NCBI GenBank assembly: GCA_964019155.1
Contig: OZ025244.1
Location: 45,479,452 to 45,543,451 of the forward strand
Reading direction: 5' to 3'
DNA length: 64,000 nt
DNA from: Osedax fenrisi
Taxonomy: Eukaryota; Annelida; Polychaeta; Sabellida; Siboglinidae
Made by a program: the position numbers and the translations under genes. Positions 37,801 to 48,719 of the stretch are shown here, piece by piece. Numbering within the stretch: the first letter of the stretch is position 1; every line of letters starts with the position of its first letter. The notes under the pieces are model-generated. The model did no database searches, was not told where the DNA came from, and worked only from the letters and a program-made list of their open reading frames with translations.

Positions 37801-40800
37801 CGTATTGCCCTGCGTACACCATTAAGAAGATACGTGTAATGGCTGCATTAGATAACATAGTGTAGTACTTCCATACCGTAACCCCTCATTAGATGACAGT
37901 ATCGCCTCATGTCTAGTGCGTAAGTGTTCGTAGCGCGAGGTATCTAAACCCATCGCCTGCGACGTCAGCGGTTACCATGTATTTCACACATAGGCTGCGG
38001 TATTGCTAGCAGGACAGATAGTCAGATGGCCACCTCACTTGATACATTGGTCAACTGGTCAACTGTCCACGCTACACAAAGCACGCGCTTCATAATAATC
38101 ATATTTATTAGAAGAGTGCGTGTGTTTAGTTTCCACTAGTTTATAATAGTGATATGTTGTGTCCTCCTAAGTGGCTTCACAATACAACACCATTAACACT
38201 ATGCTACAGAAACGAAGGAAATAGAAGAGGAAGACAAGAAGCGTCGCAGCAGCAGTAAGAACGGGGAAGAGGATGGCGAGGAGGATGAGGGAGGAGAAGA
38301 CGGCGGCAAGGGAGATGGGGAGGCTGCTGCAGCTGATGATACTAAGAAAGATGAACCCGACGAGCCGGTCGTGAAGAAACGCAAGGGACCCATGACGTTG
38401 CTGGACGAGATCATCGTCGAGAGGAACGGCGAATACAACGACCCTCCTGAGGTTACCCTATCCCCTCTTTTTACCATCCCATTATATCATTATAATTTGT
38501 ATTACTAATAAACCTCCTGGTGTTGTTACCTCCTTTATATCATTGTTATCTCTCCACATTATATCCTTATAATTTGTATTACTAATGACCCGCCTGAGGT
38601 TACCCCAGCCCCCCCCCCCATTACATTTCTGTTATCACCCCCATTATATCATTATAATTTGTATTACTAATGAACCCCCTGAAGTTACCCCATCCACCCC
38701 CCTATTACACGTTGTTATCTCTCCACATTATATCATTATAATTTGTATTACTAATGAACTCCTGAGGTTATTACCCCCTATTACATCATTGTTATCACCC
38801 CCATTATATCATTGTTATCTCTCCACATTATAATTTGTATTACTAATGACCCTTCTGAGATTGTTACCCCCAATTACATTACTTTTATCAGCCTCCATTA
38901 ACTCATTTTGATCTCCCTATTACATCATTGTTATCATAGTATTATATTAGTGTTATCCGTCCCAATATATAGTTGTTATCTCTCTATGCATTGTTAACAT
39001 TTCATTGTTATTACTAATCAACCCCCTTGAGTTTATCCCCCCCCATTACATCGTTATCTCTCTATTATTACTCCATTGTTAACTTTATTATTATTACTTG
39101 TTTGTTGCCTCTGTTAATATTGCAATCGTTATTATCATTATTAACTCAGTGATTTCAAATAAGTGATCTATTATCTCTCCATACACTTCTTATTATTTGT
39201 GTTTTTATCTGTATTATCACCATCATTGTTAGTTTCAGTATTGGCAGGTTATATAACAAATGATATACCTCGTTCAACATATACAACCACCATTAATCAT
39301 TATATTAGATCTCACTAGGCTTATTTATTTAGTCTACATCTAAAATCGTCGGTATATTAACATTATATTAATGATATATTATGTCGTTGATAAATCCGAC
39401 AGTTAATAATACAAGACATATTATAGGATTCTTATGTTAATACCATTTTCAGTCAGCCTAATTGCTAATAATAGCCTAAATGTATACCATCTCACATCAA
39501 TTACGTCAATTTAAAAATATATAAATATTAAAAATAATAATGTAGTCACTAGACACCTATTATAATGAAAATGAGTGAACTTTCATCCGTCCATCAAAAA
39601 TAGTATAATGTCATCCTTGAAAAATAGAGATCTGGTAGTAAAAATGTAAATTAATTTAATCTATTTGTCGGATGAAAATGAAAAATGGTATCGATATGAG
39701 AACCCTATTATAGGCTCATGTTCTGATTCTAGAACTACGCTAGTTCATTCTAGAACTATTTCTAGAACTAATCAGTCCATTTTATATTACTCTTCTTAAT
39801 TGCACTTATTTACTATACACACATACGTAATGTTATAGAGTAAAGCTATCCGATCAGCAAGCGATCAATATATCCTAATTCTCTACGAATAATATTAACT
39901 AATTCTTCATAACTATATTCACATCTTTACAACCACGGAAGCCCTCTAGTTTCAGTGAATGCTATAACGTGATTTGCTAGTATCGCTGTGTGTGTGTGTG
40001 CGTTATCGCCGTACTGTGCTATATAACTGTGTGTTACTACACCATGTTTAGTTCTGTCTACGCTATACTATCAGTGTAGACTAGCGCTACTGTGTGTGTG
40101 TGTAATTCACACTGTATATGTCCGTAGTTATAGATGCCATCAGCACTATTCAGCATTAGGTTCATAATTCGCTACTACATTGTCAATAATTTAAGTTCAT
40201 TAAAATCTTTATATCCGATAATTTTCGCATGTGCATGTTACTACTGTTTTATTTCATGTTGCGTACACTAATTGCCTTGAATAGCAGTAATTTCGTACCG
40301 AGTCAATATATAAATATTGTACGATTTGTTTTATGTTAGTACAAATTTACTTTTATGTTAATACGAAATGACTTGGTATGAATTGACTTGGTACGAAATG
40401 ACTGGTACCCATCAACATTGTATAATAAGTGACACCCTTTAGTCAAATAAATCATGCGCTAATTATTCCCCTTCAATATAATAAGACACACCCTTTAATA
40501 ATCTGAACTCCTCCCCTTTATATATTATTCCTCGCATCAAAAGTTACCCTTCATTAGTATGATAAGGGTATGATTATTGTAACAGGAAAGTTGGTCAGAT
40601 GAATAGGCCGACAGTCAGTTGATACAATGAGTATATACAACAATCATCTGTCCATGCTACAAATCATACCTTAACACACGCCCCCTTACCTTAACACATG
40701 CCCCCTTTATAATCAGTTTCAACTTATCACCTATATAGAGATGAGCTAAACGCCGCATTACACAATCTAGACTAATCGCCCACAATCGACGCCTTCATTG

Positions 40801-43800
40801 CGATAAAACACGCCCCCTTACATTAACACACGCCCCCTTACATTAACACACACCCCCTCACTAATCAGTGTAAACTTATCACCTATAGAGATATGAGCTA
40901 AACGTTGCATTACACAATCTAGACGAAGCGTCCACAATTGACGCCTTCATTGCGATAAAACACACCCCCTTGCATTAACACACGCCTCCTTACATTAACA
41001 CACACCCCCTCACTAATCAGTGTCAACCCTATCACCCATAGAGAGACGAGCTAAACGCCGCATTCCACAAACTAGACAAAGCGCTCACAATCGACGCCAA
41101 CATTACGATACAACACGCCCCCTTACATTAAAACACGCCCCCTCACTAATCAGTGTCACCCCTATCACCCATAGAGAGACGAGCTAAACGCCGCATTCCA
41201 CAAACTAGACGAAGCGCCCACAATCGACGCCAACATTCGAGAAAGAATCGCTAACTTCCCGACCTCTATTTCGGACTCCACTTTCATCGGCAATATACCA
41301 GGTTCGACGTCTAGTGTACTGTATAGTACACTGTATATATATATAGTATACAGTGTATACTATACTATAAGTGTTCAGTCACTTCACCGCGATACAATCT
41401 CAATACAATCTCAACCATTGTATGCGATACACCGCATAGCATACCATGGTTGAGGTGGTATCGCGAGATTGTATCACCGTGAAAGGGACTGAATCACGTA
41501 GATTACGCCCCTACAACTGTTCTTATTTATCTCGTTGTATCTAGTGGTTACATAACCCGTCGCGTCCGAAACGTTGATTTCTGTGGAGCAGCTTTTATGA
41601 TACTACTACGGTGGTACTACATATCATATAGTAGTCCATTTTATTATTTTATTGTATCGAAATTATAGAGTTAAATGTTTTCTTTATAATAAGATTTAAA
41701 AAAAATAAGTTTCATATCTTAGTTTTTTAACCTTAAATGAGGTTTTTTTTAGAAATAAAATTAATCATATAATATAATAATTATATTAAAATGAAAAATG
41801 AATATCATTTGTGGTAACAATTATATAGTTATTATAACGTTATTTATAGTAACTAAAGTAAATATCATTATAATAAATAGGTCTTTCAATAAAAAGTTAG
41901 ATAAATATTACCATTAATTATTTAAGATGTACTTTTTAACGAAAAATAATTTATGGCTAATTTGTTCATAATTACATAAATATAACCTGCTTGGTAATAT
42001 TAAAATTGATGGAAGTATACTTACAATATTATTTACACCGATAGTACAGAATTATAGTGTTACTTATTATTTTAAATTTAAAAATCTTATAATAGAAAAA
42101 ATATGTTATATTATTTGTGCGCTGTGACTTGTAAAGTATTCAATAATGACTCAATTTATATAATTTCTTCAGTTTATTGTTGGTTTATATATTGTTACCA
42201 CTTTATAAGACTAACTGCATATACAAAATATTAGTATTATATACATTAATTTAGGTTTGAAATATAATTATTTTATTTTAAAGAATTAATTATAATTGTT
42301 ACTTTTTAATTGATTATAATATTTTGAATAATTAATTAATTACTTATTTTTTTCCAGATTAATAAACTATGTTATATACTAGTGATGTTCAAATCTAAAG
42401 CATGATGCAGTCTCAGTTACCTAAAGTCTCGGCTCGAGCTCGTTTAGCTAGAGTCTCCGCTGGACTCGGGCTCGTTTTTTTTTCCTAAAATGAAAGTATC
42501 GGCTCGTCATCAATAACCAAAAGTCTGGACTCGCCATCAAAAATCTCGGTATTATTTGCACCACTAGATGACATTTACATTATTATTCACTGAATCGCGA
42601 AGTTGGCGCAGATTATTTTTTCAAATTGATGTAAATGTGAAATATATAAAAATTAATATTAAAATGTAATTTCAAAAAAGCATTATTTCGGCTCGGTAAT
42701 GTTTTGTAAAAGTCTCGTCTCGGGCTCGTTTGGCTAGAGTTCGCTCGGGATCATTTTTTCTGAAAATGAAAGTCTTGGGTCGGCATCAAAAACCACAAGT
42801 CTCGACTCTGCATCAAAAGCTCATCGGCATCATTTACATCACTATTATATACTAAACAAAAAATATATAACTTGTAAAAGAACATTTTTTATATTTATAT
42901 CCATATTTTCATTTATTTAAAAACGTGCATACATATTTTAAAAAAAACACATGCTCGGAACTGGGTTACATGTAATTATAAATCCTCGAATGCAAAGGGT
43001 TAATACACTACAAACTTTATATACATATTTCGTTATTGTTTTATTTCAGTGGAATCCTTTCATCACATCCAGATACTTAGATGAAGTATTTTTTATTATA
43101 ATTAAATGGCTAAATTAATTGCTAATGTACATTCGAAGCCGTTCTCATTATTTTTACGGTCATTATTTTATACACAATTATATAAGATCACTTCTAATGA
43201 TATTTTAATGTTGCGGACGTAGCTGTAACCTACTCCTCAGCCAACTGAGCCACGCGCAGTCAGTTTTAATACACAACAACTCTATACGTAATAAACATAA
43301 TGAAATAGTGGTCGTCGTATACACTCGGTATTTAAACCGTTCCTCACCACCGATACAGTACACTATGTGTGTGTATATTATATCTTAATATAATCTCTCA
43401 TGCGGCTATATTCGTATGTATTACGAAGGGTATGGTCTACGTTAATGTTGCTACAACGTGAACTCATTACCTGTACCTATACCATTTAATTTATTTATAT
43501 TTAAAACAATTATCACCCTACTCTATATCCCAAGCATCCCCTATATGATAAATCCTGCGATGAGATCCTGCAGTCAGTAGAGGAAGCGCCCTTAATACCC
43601 CCTACTCCCCCCTTACCCCCCTAGATGGTAAATCATGCGATGAGATCCTGCAGTCAATAGAGGAAGCCGCACAACTCCTCGAGGAATACAACGACCGCCT
43701 CAGTCTCGAGCTCTTGGACCGGAGAAAGCTGTCGGAACTGTTGTACGACTACATCGGGGCTCAGGAGAAGTCGCTACGACTCGCTAAGTCGAGGCTAAAG

Positions 43801-43939
43801 GTCAGCGTGACATAATGGACGACATCCTCTAGTAATCGGCTGGAGGGTCTTCCTATGGAAATTGTCCTATTGTGATATAATCATAACTTATTTTCATAGA
43901 CTATTTCAATAATATCTATGTTTATATATTAATTGGTAA

Positions 43940-43974
<35 letters not shown>

Positions 43975-45244
43975 CATATGTTATATACTAATACATTCAG
44001 ATATGAATTACGTTATATATATTTATAAATTTAATTATGAATCACATGAATACTGAGTTAACCTTGTACCTATATTTTGTATCGTAATCTCTTCTATGAA
44101 TACATACAGAAGATTATGATTATTATGCGTAATGATCAACTATTATTAAACTAGTGATATGCGATATTATAATAGATAATTAACATAGCATCGTGGTGTT
44201 GATGATGCCTATGTGAATGAATGAATGAATTTACCGAATATTGGCTATAATAATCGGAGGGATACCCAGAAGCTATGTTTAGCTTATACTAAGCATACCC
44301 TTAATAAAATAATAATAATAAAATTAGTGAGTACCAGTAATGAACATACTGGCTGTATTTACTATGGCAATATGTTTAGCTTAGTGATACCTACTGCTAG
44401 CTTTATGTGTAAATATCTATCATATTGTTATTTAACTGTATATTGTCTATAGATTATAGATCTAGTTCGTATATATTATCTAAATATAACATATAATATA
44501 ATCTATATACAATACAATAGAGAACAGTTTACCTAGACGCTGCATTTATAACTCATCTTAGTAATACTATCATTAACTTCTCACTTTTACCTCTATTTCT
44601 TTCCTTCAACTCCTCTCCTTATTCACTCTATTCTCACTTTCACTCCTCTCTCCCATTTCACTTTCCTCATCCATTCTACTCTCCTCTCTTTTCCACCCCC
44701 TATCTCCTTCCATAGCGTCTCCCATTCCTCTCATCTTCCACCCCCTCTATCCTACCACTCCTCTCTCCTATTTCACTCATATATCTTTTATCACTATAAT
44801 CACCTCAGCTGTTATTACGCTACCAAAAATATCATTTATCTATATAGATTATCAGCATCTATTTTCAATCTATAGGTTATTTAATTATTAATAGATTGGA
44901 TAGTTTTCGTTATAGAGCTCCACCCCTAGTGGCGTAAATATTCATTAACATCCATATCACTGATCTCTAGCATCCCCACCCTGTAACTATGCCCCGCCCT
45001 ATAACTATACCCCGCCCCTTAGCCGTCACTCACTAATCAGTCACACCCCCCGCCCGCCCAGGAGAATAAAGACAAACTCGACAAAGTGGACAGTCTCAGG
45101 TCCAGCATGAAGAAACACATAGACAACCTGCCCAACATCGCCATCACGCCCGTAGTGCTTAACCTGCCCACGCCCGGTGACCTGTTCTCTCTTGACCACG
45201 CCTCCTCCGCAGACTTGATCGCCAACTTGACGAGAAAGATGTAG
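31072..45244 (+). CDS. RPRD1: RPRD1 (CID-domain RNA polymerase II CTD-binding protein), 8 exons
   Basis: Exons 31072-31222, 34639-34768, 35428-35534, 37484-37552, 38210-38451, 41175-41301, 43625-43800 and 45062-45244 join in phase at every GT-AG junction into 394 residues. Residues 1-130 form the CID, with QQSIQTLSLWLIHHRRHAKH and LTFIYLANDVIQNSKKKGSE nearly identical to RPRD1A/B. Residues 153-233 are an acidic and Lys/Arg-rich linker with KKRR and KKRKGP nuclear-localisation-like motifs, longer than in vertebrates. Residues 234-394 match the RPRD1 C-terminal coiled coil, ending LPTPGDLFSLDH before a short tail. The family dimerises, binds the phosphorylated CTD of RNA polymerase II and brings CTD phosphatase activity during transcription. 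Late exons are much more GC-rich than the introns. The human protein is about 326 residues. Confidence 0.96.
33875..34107. mobile_element. foldback MITE in RPRD1 intron 1
   Basis: Ends TAGTGCGTTTTTGTAAAATACC and (inverted) TAGGGTGCATTTTTCGTAAC. Inner arms repeat CATCTGTATGC and CATTTACATGTATAAGC. Flanking 8-mers agree at only five of eight positions. Confidence 0.65.
34235..34535 (+). repeat. inverted repeat, left arm (RPRD1 intron 1)
   Basis: About 300 bp that matches the reverse complement of 35937-36237 at roughly 90% or better by eye, with few indels. It ends about 100 bp before exon 2. Confidence 0.9.
34639..34768 (+). CDS. RPRD1: RPRD1 exon 2
   Basis: Acceptor CCAAACAG. Encodes AKPTKHLTFIYLANDVIQNS and on to EALAHC, the core CTD-binding helices. 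Donor GTTTGT at 34769. Enters at phase 1 and leaves at phase 2. Confidence 0.95.
34785..35400 (+). repeat. CT-rich low-complexity tract in RPRD1 intron 2
   Basis: About 600 bp almost wholly of C and T (CTCT, TTTC, then CACTCC variants). It fills the intron up to the exon 3 acceptor, acting as an extreme polypyrimidine tract. Ser/Leu-rich open frames here are artefacts. Confidence 0.9.
35428..35534 (+). CDS. RPRD1: RPRD1 exon 3
   Basis: Acceptor CGATACAG. Encodes IDNSTNTAAIKRITNIWKER and KVFPSEFINKL, matching the human LLNIWQERSVYGGEFIQQL. Strong donor GTAAGT. Exons 2 and 3 together are 237 bp, a multiple of three. Confidence 0.95.
35937..36237 (-). repeat. inverted repeat, right arm (RPRD1 intron 3)
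   Basis: Partner of 34235-34535. It starts about 400 bp after exon 3, so the two arms enclose exons 2 and 3 and nothing else coding. Confidence 0.9.
37484..37552 (+). CDS. RPRD1: RPRD1 exon 4
   Basis: Acceptor CTTTAG and donor GTCAGT, 69 bp. Encodes DGIEYIPEEKKLISPKIDVQ. Not strongly conserved in the family, but the frame and both splice sites fit. Confidence 0.85.
38210..38451 (+). CDS. RPRD1: RPRD1 exon 5 (acidic/basic linker)
   Basis: Acceptor GCTACAG and donor GAG|GTTACC. Encodes EIEEEDKKRRSSSK, a Glu/Asp/Gly-rich run, KKRKGPMTLLDEII and EYNDPPE. GC-rich. The last bases and the donor are copied repeatedly in the following intron (38452-39040). Confidence 0.92.
38452..39040 (+). repeat. 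~80-bp minisatellite spanning the exon 5 donor
   Basis: Units carry CCTCCTGAGGTTACCCC-like sequence followed by CCCATTATATCATTATAATT and TGTATTACTAATGA. Exon-end copies lie near 38508, 38586, 38671, 38754, 38846 and 39016. The one at 38586 keeps CCTGAGGTTACC, the same 12 bases as the real junction. Confidence 0.9.
40667..41235 (+). repeat. ~130-150-bp tandem repeat spanning the exon 6 acceptor
   Basis: Four units aligned on GAGCTAAACGCCGCATT at 40743, 40895, 41048 and 41181; the last is the real exon. Spacing is 152, 153 and 133 bp. Each copy has an upstream TAG acceptor-like site and about 60 bp of exon start, then diverges into CACGCCCCCTTACATTAA repeats. Confidence 0.92.
41175..41301 (+). 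CDS. RPRD1: RPRD1 exon 6
   Basis: Acceptor CACCCATAG and donor GTTCGA. Encodes RDELNAAFHKLDEAPTIDAN and IRERIANFPTSISD, matching the human LIKALQDLENAASGDATVRQ then KIASLPQEVQD. Only this tandem unit has the complete exon and a donor. Confidence 0.93.
41371..41497. mobile_element. small foldback element in RPRD1 intron 6
   Basis: Arms GTTCAGTCACTTCACCGCGA and the inverted partner near 41461-41497, each followed by GATACAATCTC. About 127 bp. It could be a MITE or a structured RNA. No target duplication is clear. Confidence 0.55.
42380..42844. mobile_element. hAT-like MITE, 8-bp target duplication TTATATAC
   Basis: Flanked by TTATATAC (42372-42379 and 42845-42852). Ends TAGTGATG and CATCACTA. 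Internal GGCTCG/GAGCTCG repeats (about 42420-42540 and 42690-42790) occur twice. It shares its end structure and internal motif with the short copy at 47853-48041. Confidence 0.88.
43038..43268 (-). mobile_element. SINE copy in RPRD1 intron 6
   Basis: Reverse-complement copy with the A box (complement at 43241-43252, TGGCTCAGTTGG) and the tail motif near 43050. The B box region (GGTTACAGCTACGTCC on the minus strand) is diverged. Confidence 0.8.
43538..43624 (+). repeat. partial tandem copy of the exon 7 5' end
   Basis: TAAATCCTGCGATGAGATCC, then TGCAGTCAGTAGAGGAAGC, repeats the first ~50 bp of exon 7 at 81 bp upstream, with its own CCCCTATATG in place of the real CCCCTAGATG. The acceptor AG is lost in this copy. 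Confidence 0.9.
43625..43800 (+). CDS. RPRD1: RPRD1 exon 7
   Basis: Acceptor CCCCCTAG and donor GTCAGC. Encodes SCDEILQSIEEAAQLLEEYN, then DRLSLELLDRRKLSELL, matching the human LLAEYNGRLAAELEDRRQLA. Coiled-coil part. Confidence 0.94.
45062..45244 (+). CDS. RPRD1: RPRD1 exon 8 and stop
   Basis: Acceptor CGCCCGCCCAG. Encodes ENKDKLDKVDSLRSSMKKHI, DNLPNIAITPV, LPTPGDLFSL and a tail to TAG at 45242-45244. Human RPRD1B ends LPSAGDLFSTD, so the last ~17 residues here are extra. Confidence 0.95.
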   Translation, partial: ENKDKLDKVDSLRSSMKKHIDNLPNIAITPVVLNLPTPGDLFSLDHASSADLIANLTRKM

Positions 45245-46425
45245 CCACTGCTGATCCTTATCTCTCACTCTCTCTCTATCTCTACATCTCTCTCTCCTCT
45301 TCTCTATCTTCCCGTCTCTCTATATTCCGCTATCATCATCTCCTTATCTCTCTCCCTCTCTATCTTCCCCTCACTTCATAACCCTATCCCTCTCTATCTC
45401 TCTCTTACTCCCCCCTCTCCATCACCAACTCTTTTTTCTAGGTCAATTTTCTACTCTGGTTTTATACACGACCTCCCATCCGTTGAGCTTATTAGGAAAT
45501 TATTATAGCGCGCGTGTGTGTGTGCGTGTGTGTTCGTACATAAACCTAGTATAAAGTGTGTATGGTATGATGTCGCTGTCATTAATAATGCGTTATTAGA
45601 CGAATAAAGAAATGATATGTTAGAGTGAATAAAACCTATTTTTTTATTAGTGATTATTATTATTTCAATAAAAATATGTTTATTATTCAATATCACTTGA
45701 AATTTTAATTCGTTTTTACTGTAAATGTTAGTCTATTATTTGATAATATAATAAATATTAATATACAATCCTTGTTGACTTAATGATAATATTTATAAAT
45801 CTAATATTTGTATAAATTATTGTAGTTTATCGTGATTCGAATAAATAATATTACACTTATTCTATTTGATTTTTAAAATGAAGAAAATATAACTTTCTTT
45901 ATATTATAATAAAGAGCTAGAGTCGTACAAATAGTTAATAGTCAATAGTTAATATATTTCCTTACTACCTCATCACTGGTAATACTTTAAATTTCACAAA
46001 TTCAATATTCTGAACAAATTACTGACATTAAAAATTGATATTAATATTTATTTATTAAATATATTTTATGTTATTTTAAATATTGCACTATTATTATAAT
46101 GTATTATAATATTCTTATTTAATTAAATTAATTATTTACTTTAATAATAATATTTTATGTATTAAAATGTTTATAATAATCAGTTATGTCAAATTATACA
46201 TATTTATTTTTTAATTACTATTAGAATATTTGTTTTTTAAGGGAGAGATTCCACATTATATCACATGTATATAAATTATACTATATAAATGCAGTCTGTA
46301 GTATATAACACTTCACCATATAAATGTAGACTGTAGTATATAATAGTCCTTTATATTATTTAGTATTGCTGTCCGTGGTATATTGAATGTATATTATTAT
46401 TAAATTATTATCGTAATACTATTAT
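45245..46425. other. RPRD1 3' flank, AT-rich
   Basis: Begins with CT-rich sequence, then AATAAA signals near 45602, 45629 and 45666 that could serve the RPRD1 transcript. No further gene seen. Confidence 0.45.
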
Positions 46426-46429
46426 TTTA

Positions 46430-46513
46430 TTATTATTTTCTTCCCGCACGAGCGAAGGGGTCTACATGACCCTATTTTAGTGCTAATAAACTTAATATCA
46501 TCATCATCATCAT
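46430..46513 (+). mobile_element. possible LINE 3' end with ATC-repeat tail
   Basis: A GC-richer stretch (CTTCCCGCACGAGCGAAGGG), then AATAAACTTAATATC and four to five ATC units. This resembles a non-LTR element 3' terminus with a microsatellite tail. Weak on its own. Confidence 0.3.
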
Positions 46514-46647
46514 GTATAAAATAGGCAATATCAACTATTTTTCAGAAAAAATGTATTATTTCAAACGTAATTGTGGGCAAAAGTTTTTCTAAGGAAAGAT
46601 ATAACACACAAAATCATGTAATTCATAGATATTTAATTAAGAATATA

Positions 46648-47445
46648 CAGTAAAACCTCTCTATAAGAAACTATTTTTTTTCAGTACTTTTTTTCTTATA
46701 GAGAGGTTTTCTTATAAAGATGTTTTTACTTTTCCAATGATTTTAAGAATTAATTTATAATTGAAAATGCATTATATAACCTATAGGTTATATATATATA
46801 GTATATTTATTTTGTATACTGTTATAAATGTATACTGTATTGTTTGCTCTTAGATATGTTAATATATAATGAAATTTTATTAGATTTACATTAGAAATTA
46901 TAAATTATGAATCATCATTGATGAATATAATATAATGAATATTATAATAATCTATTATTTAACAATTGCATAATATAATAAATTGTATCATCAATACATT
47001 TAAATCATCATTACATTTCAATATATCCTTAATATAATAACATTTATTAATTAATTTTAATAAATTGATGGATATACAATAACATTTATTAATTAATATT
47101 AATAAATGCAAGGATAAAAATAACATTTATTAATTAATTTTAATAAATTTATGGATATACAATAACAATTATTAATTAATTTTAATTCATTTCGAGCTAT
47201 AATATAATATAATATTTAAAAAAAAATATCTTATATAATAATTAATTTCATAATTTCTATCAATATACAATACTTCTATTTATATATAATTATTTTTTAT
47301 ACAATTAGTTTCTTATAAAGAGGTTTTTCTTATATTTTTCTTATAATATTTTCATATAAAGAGGTTTTTTAATGTAGAAAGGTTGAATTCCAACCAAATG
47401 TGTGAAAAATGTTCTTATAAAGAGGTTTCTTATAGAGAGGTTTTA

Positions 47446-47448
<3 letters not shown>
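46648..47448. mobile_element. Tc1/mariner-pogo-like MITE
   Basis: Ends CAGTAAAACCTCTCTATAAG and the inverted partner, with TA on both sides. Subterminal repeats of TTCTTATAAAGAGGTTT recur near the right end. CAGTAAAACCTCTCTATAA is a terminus type seen in pogo/Tigger-like elements. 801 bp, no ORF. Confidence 0.8.
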
Positions 47449-47481
<33 letters not shown>

Positions 47482-47852
47482 GTGGTAATTATATTTTGTA
47501 CACAAACTATGAACAGCTCTACCTATATAAGTTGATATTTCTGACAAATATTATTTATAATTTCAATTTGTATCAAACTTCGTTTTTAAAATATGTTTTT
47601 TAATTACTAACTAATATATAATAAATGTATAAAAAACAATATGGTATTTTGGTTTTAAAGTGTATAAACATCTATGTGGTTAGTAAAAGCTAACTTATAG
47701 TGCATGTAATTTAATAGAACAATGAAAACATAGTTGTATACAAACCTATATGTATTTCAGTTATTTCGATACCACTGCTAGTAGTCTCAAGAGTTAATAA
47801 TAATTACGTTGCTCAGTTGTATATGTTTGTTTCGTAATATCTGTGTTGTTAC

Positions 47853-48041
47853 TAGTGATGTAAATGATGCCGAGCCGAGACTTTTGGTTTTTGATGCCGA
47901 GCAGTGACTTTCATTTTCGGAAAAAATGAGCCAGAGTCGAGCTGAGACTCTAGCCAAACGAGCCCGAGCCGAGTTGAAACTTTAGGTAACTGAGACTGAG
48001 ACTGCATCATGCTTTAGATTTGAGCATCATTTACATTACTA
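47853..48041. mobile_element. hAT-like MITE, 8-bp target duplication GTTGTTAC
   Basis: Flanked by GTTGTTAC (47845-47852 and 48042-48049). Ends TAGTGATGTAAATGATG and its inverted partner. 189 bp, a compact version of the element at 42380-42844. Confidence 0.9.
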
Positions 48042-48049
48042 GTTGTTAC

Positions 48050-48715
48050 TAACAAATTGTCAGCAAGTTATGGCTAGTATAAATATTAAGTTGGTATACC
48101 AAAGAAGAGTTGTAGTACAACATACACATATACAAATATATATTATTAGACCGATATTAATATATACGACTAATTATTTATATGTATAATAATACAAATA
48201 AATTTGGCATCGACATACAAATTCTATAATTGTTAACATGCTTTATCATTGAAGGTATCATAATTGTAGTGACATATATACATTAGGAAATGCCTTAAAT
48301 ACATAAGAAAATATTACAATACACTTTTAAAATTGATAAAATATTCACCAATTTATCTTTCTACTATACAATTATATGTTATTCGAAATTATTAGTTTTA
48401 CTATTATGTGTTATAAAATATCATATATATAATGAATTAAAGATTTTAACATGAATAATCCAGTGGATTATTAATATTTTAGTTATAATCTATTTGACAT
48501 AGATTATGAGATTGTAAGGTAAGTATACTTTGTATTGTATACATTGTATACAATCATACGAGTGTTATCTAACTTTATTTGTCAGGTTTTTAGAAATAGA
48601 ACCAACAGTTTGTTATCAAATATATTATTTAAATTCGAGAGAGACAGTGGAGTGAAGGGATTTTTAATCTAGTAGGCCACGTCTATGTTTATTTTATCAG
48701 TTGATAAAGCATGCA
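48050..48715. other. AT-rich spacer
   Basis: Nothing recognised beyond short A/T inverted motifs. Confidence 0.4.
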
Positions 48716-48719
48716 TGTT

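Noticed and set aside
38199..38477. Minus-strand Ser/Pro-rich open frame
   Set aside because: Antisense shadow of RPRD1 exon 5, which is supported by splice phase and family match.
44225..44452. 75-residue open frame in RPRD1 intron 7
   Set aside because: No recognisable domain, AT-rich codons, and within a spliced intron.
45041..45268. Minus-strand frames over RPRD1 exon 8
   Set aside because: Antisense shadows of a well-supported plus-strand exon.
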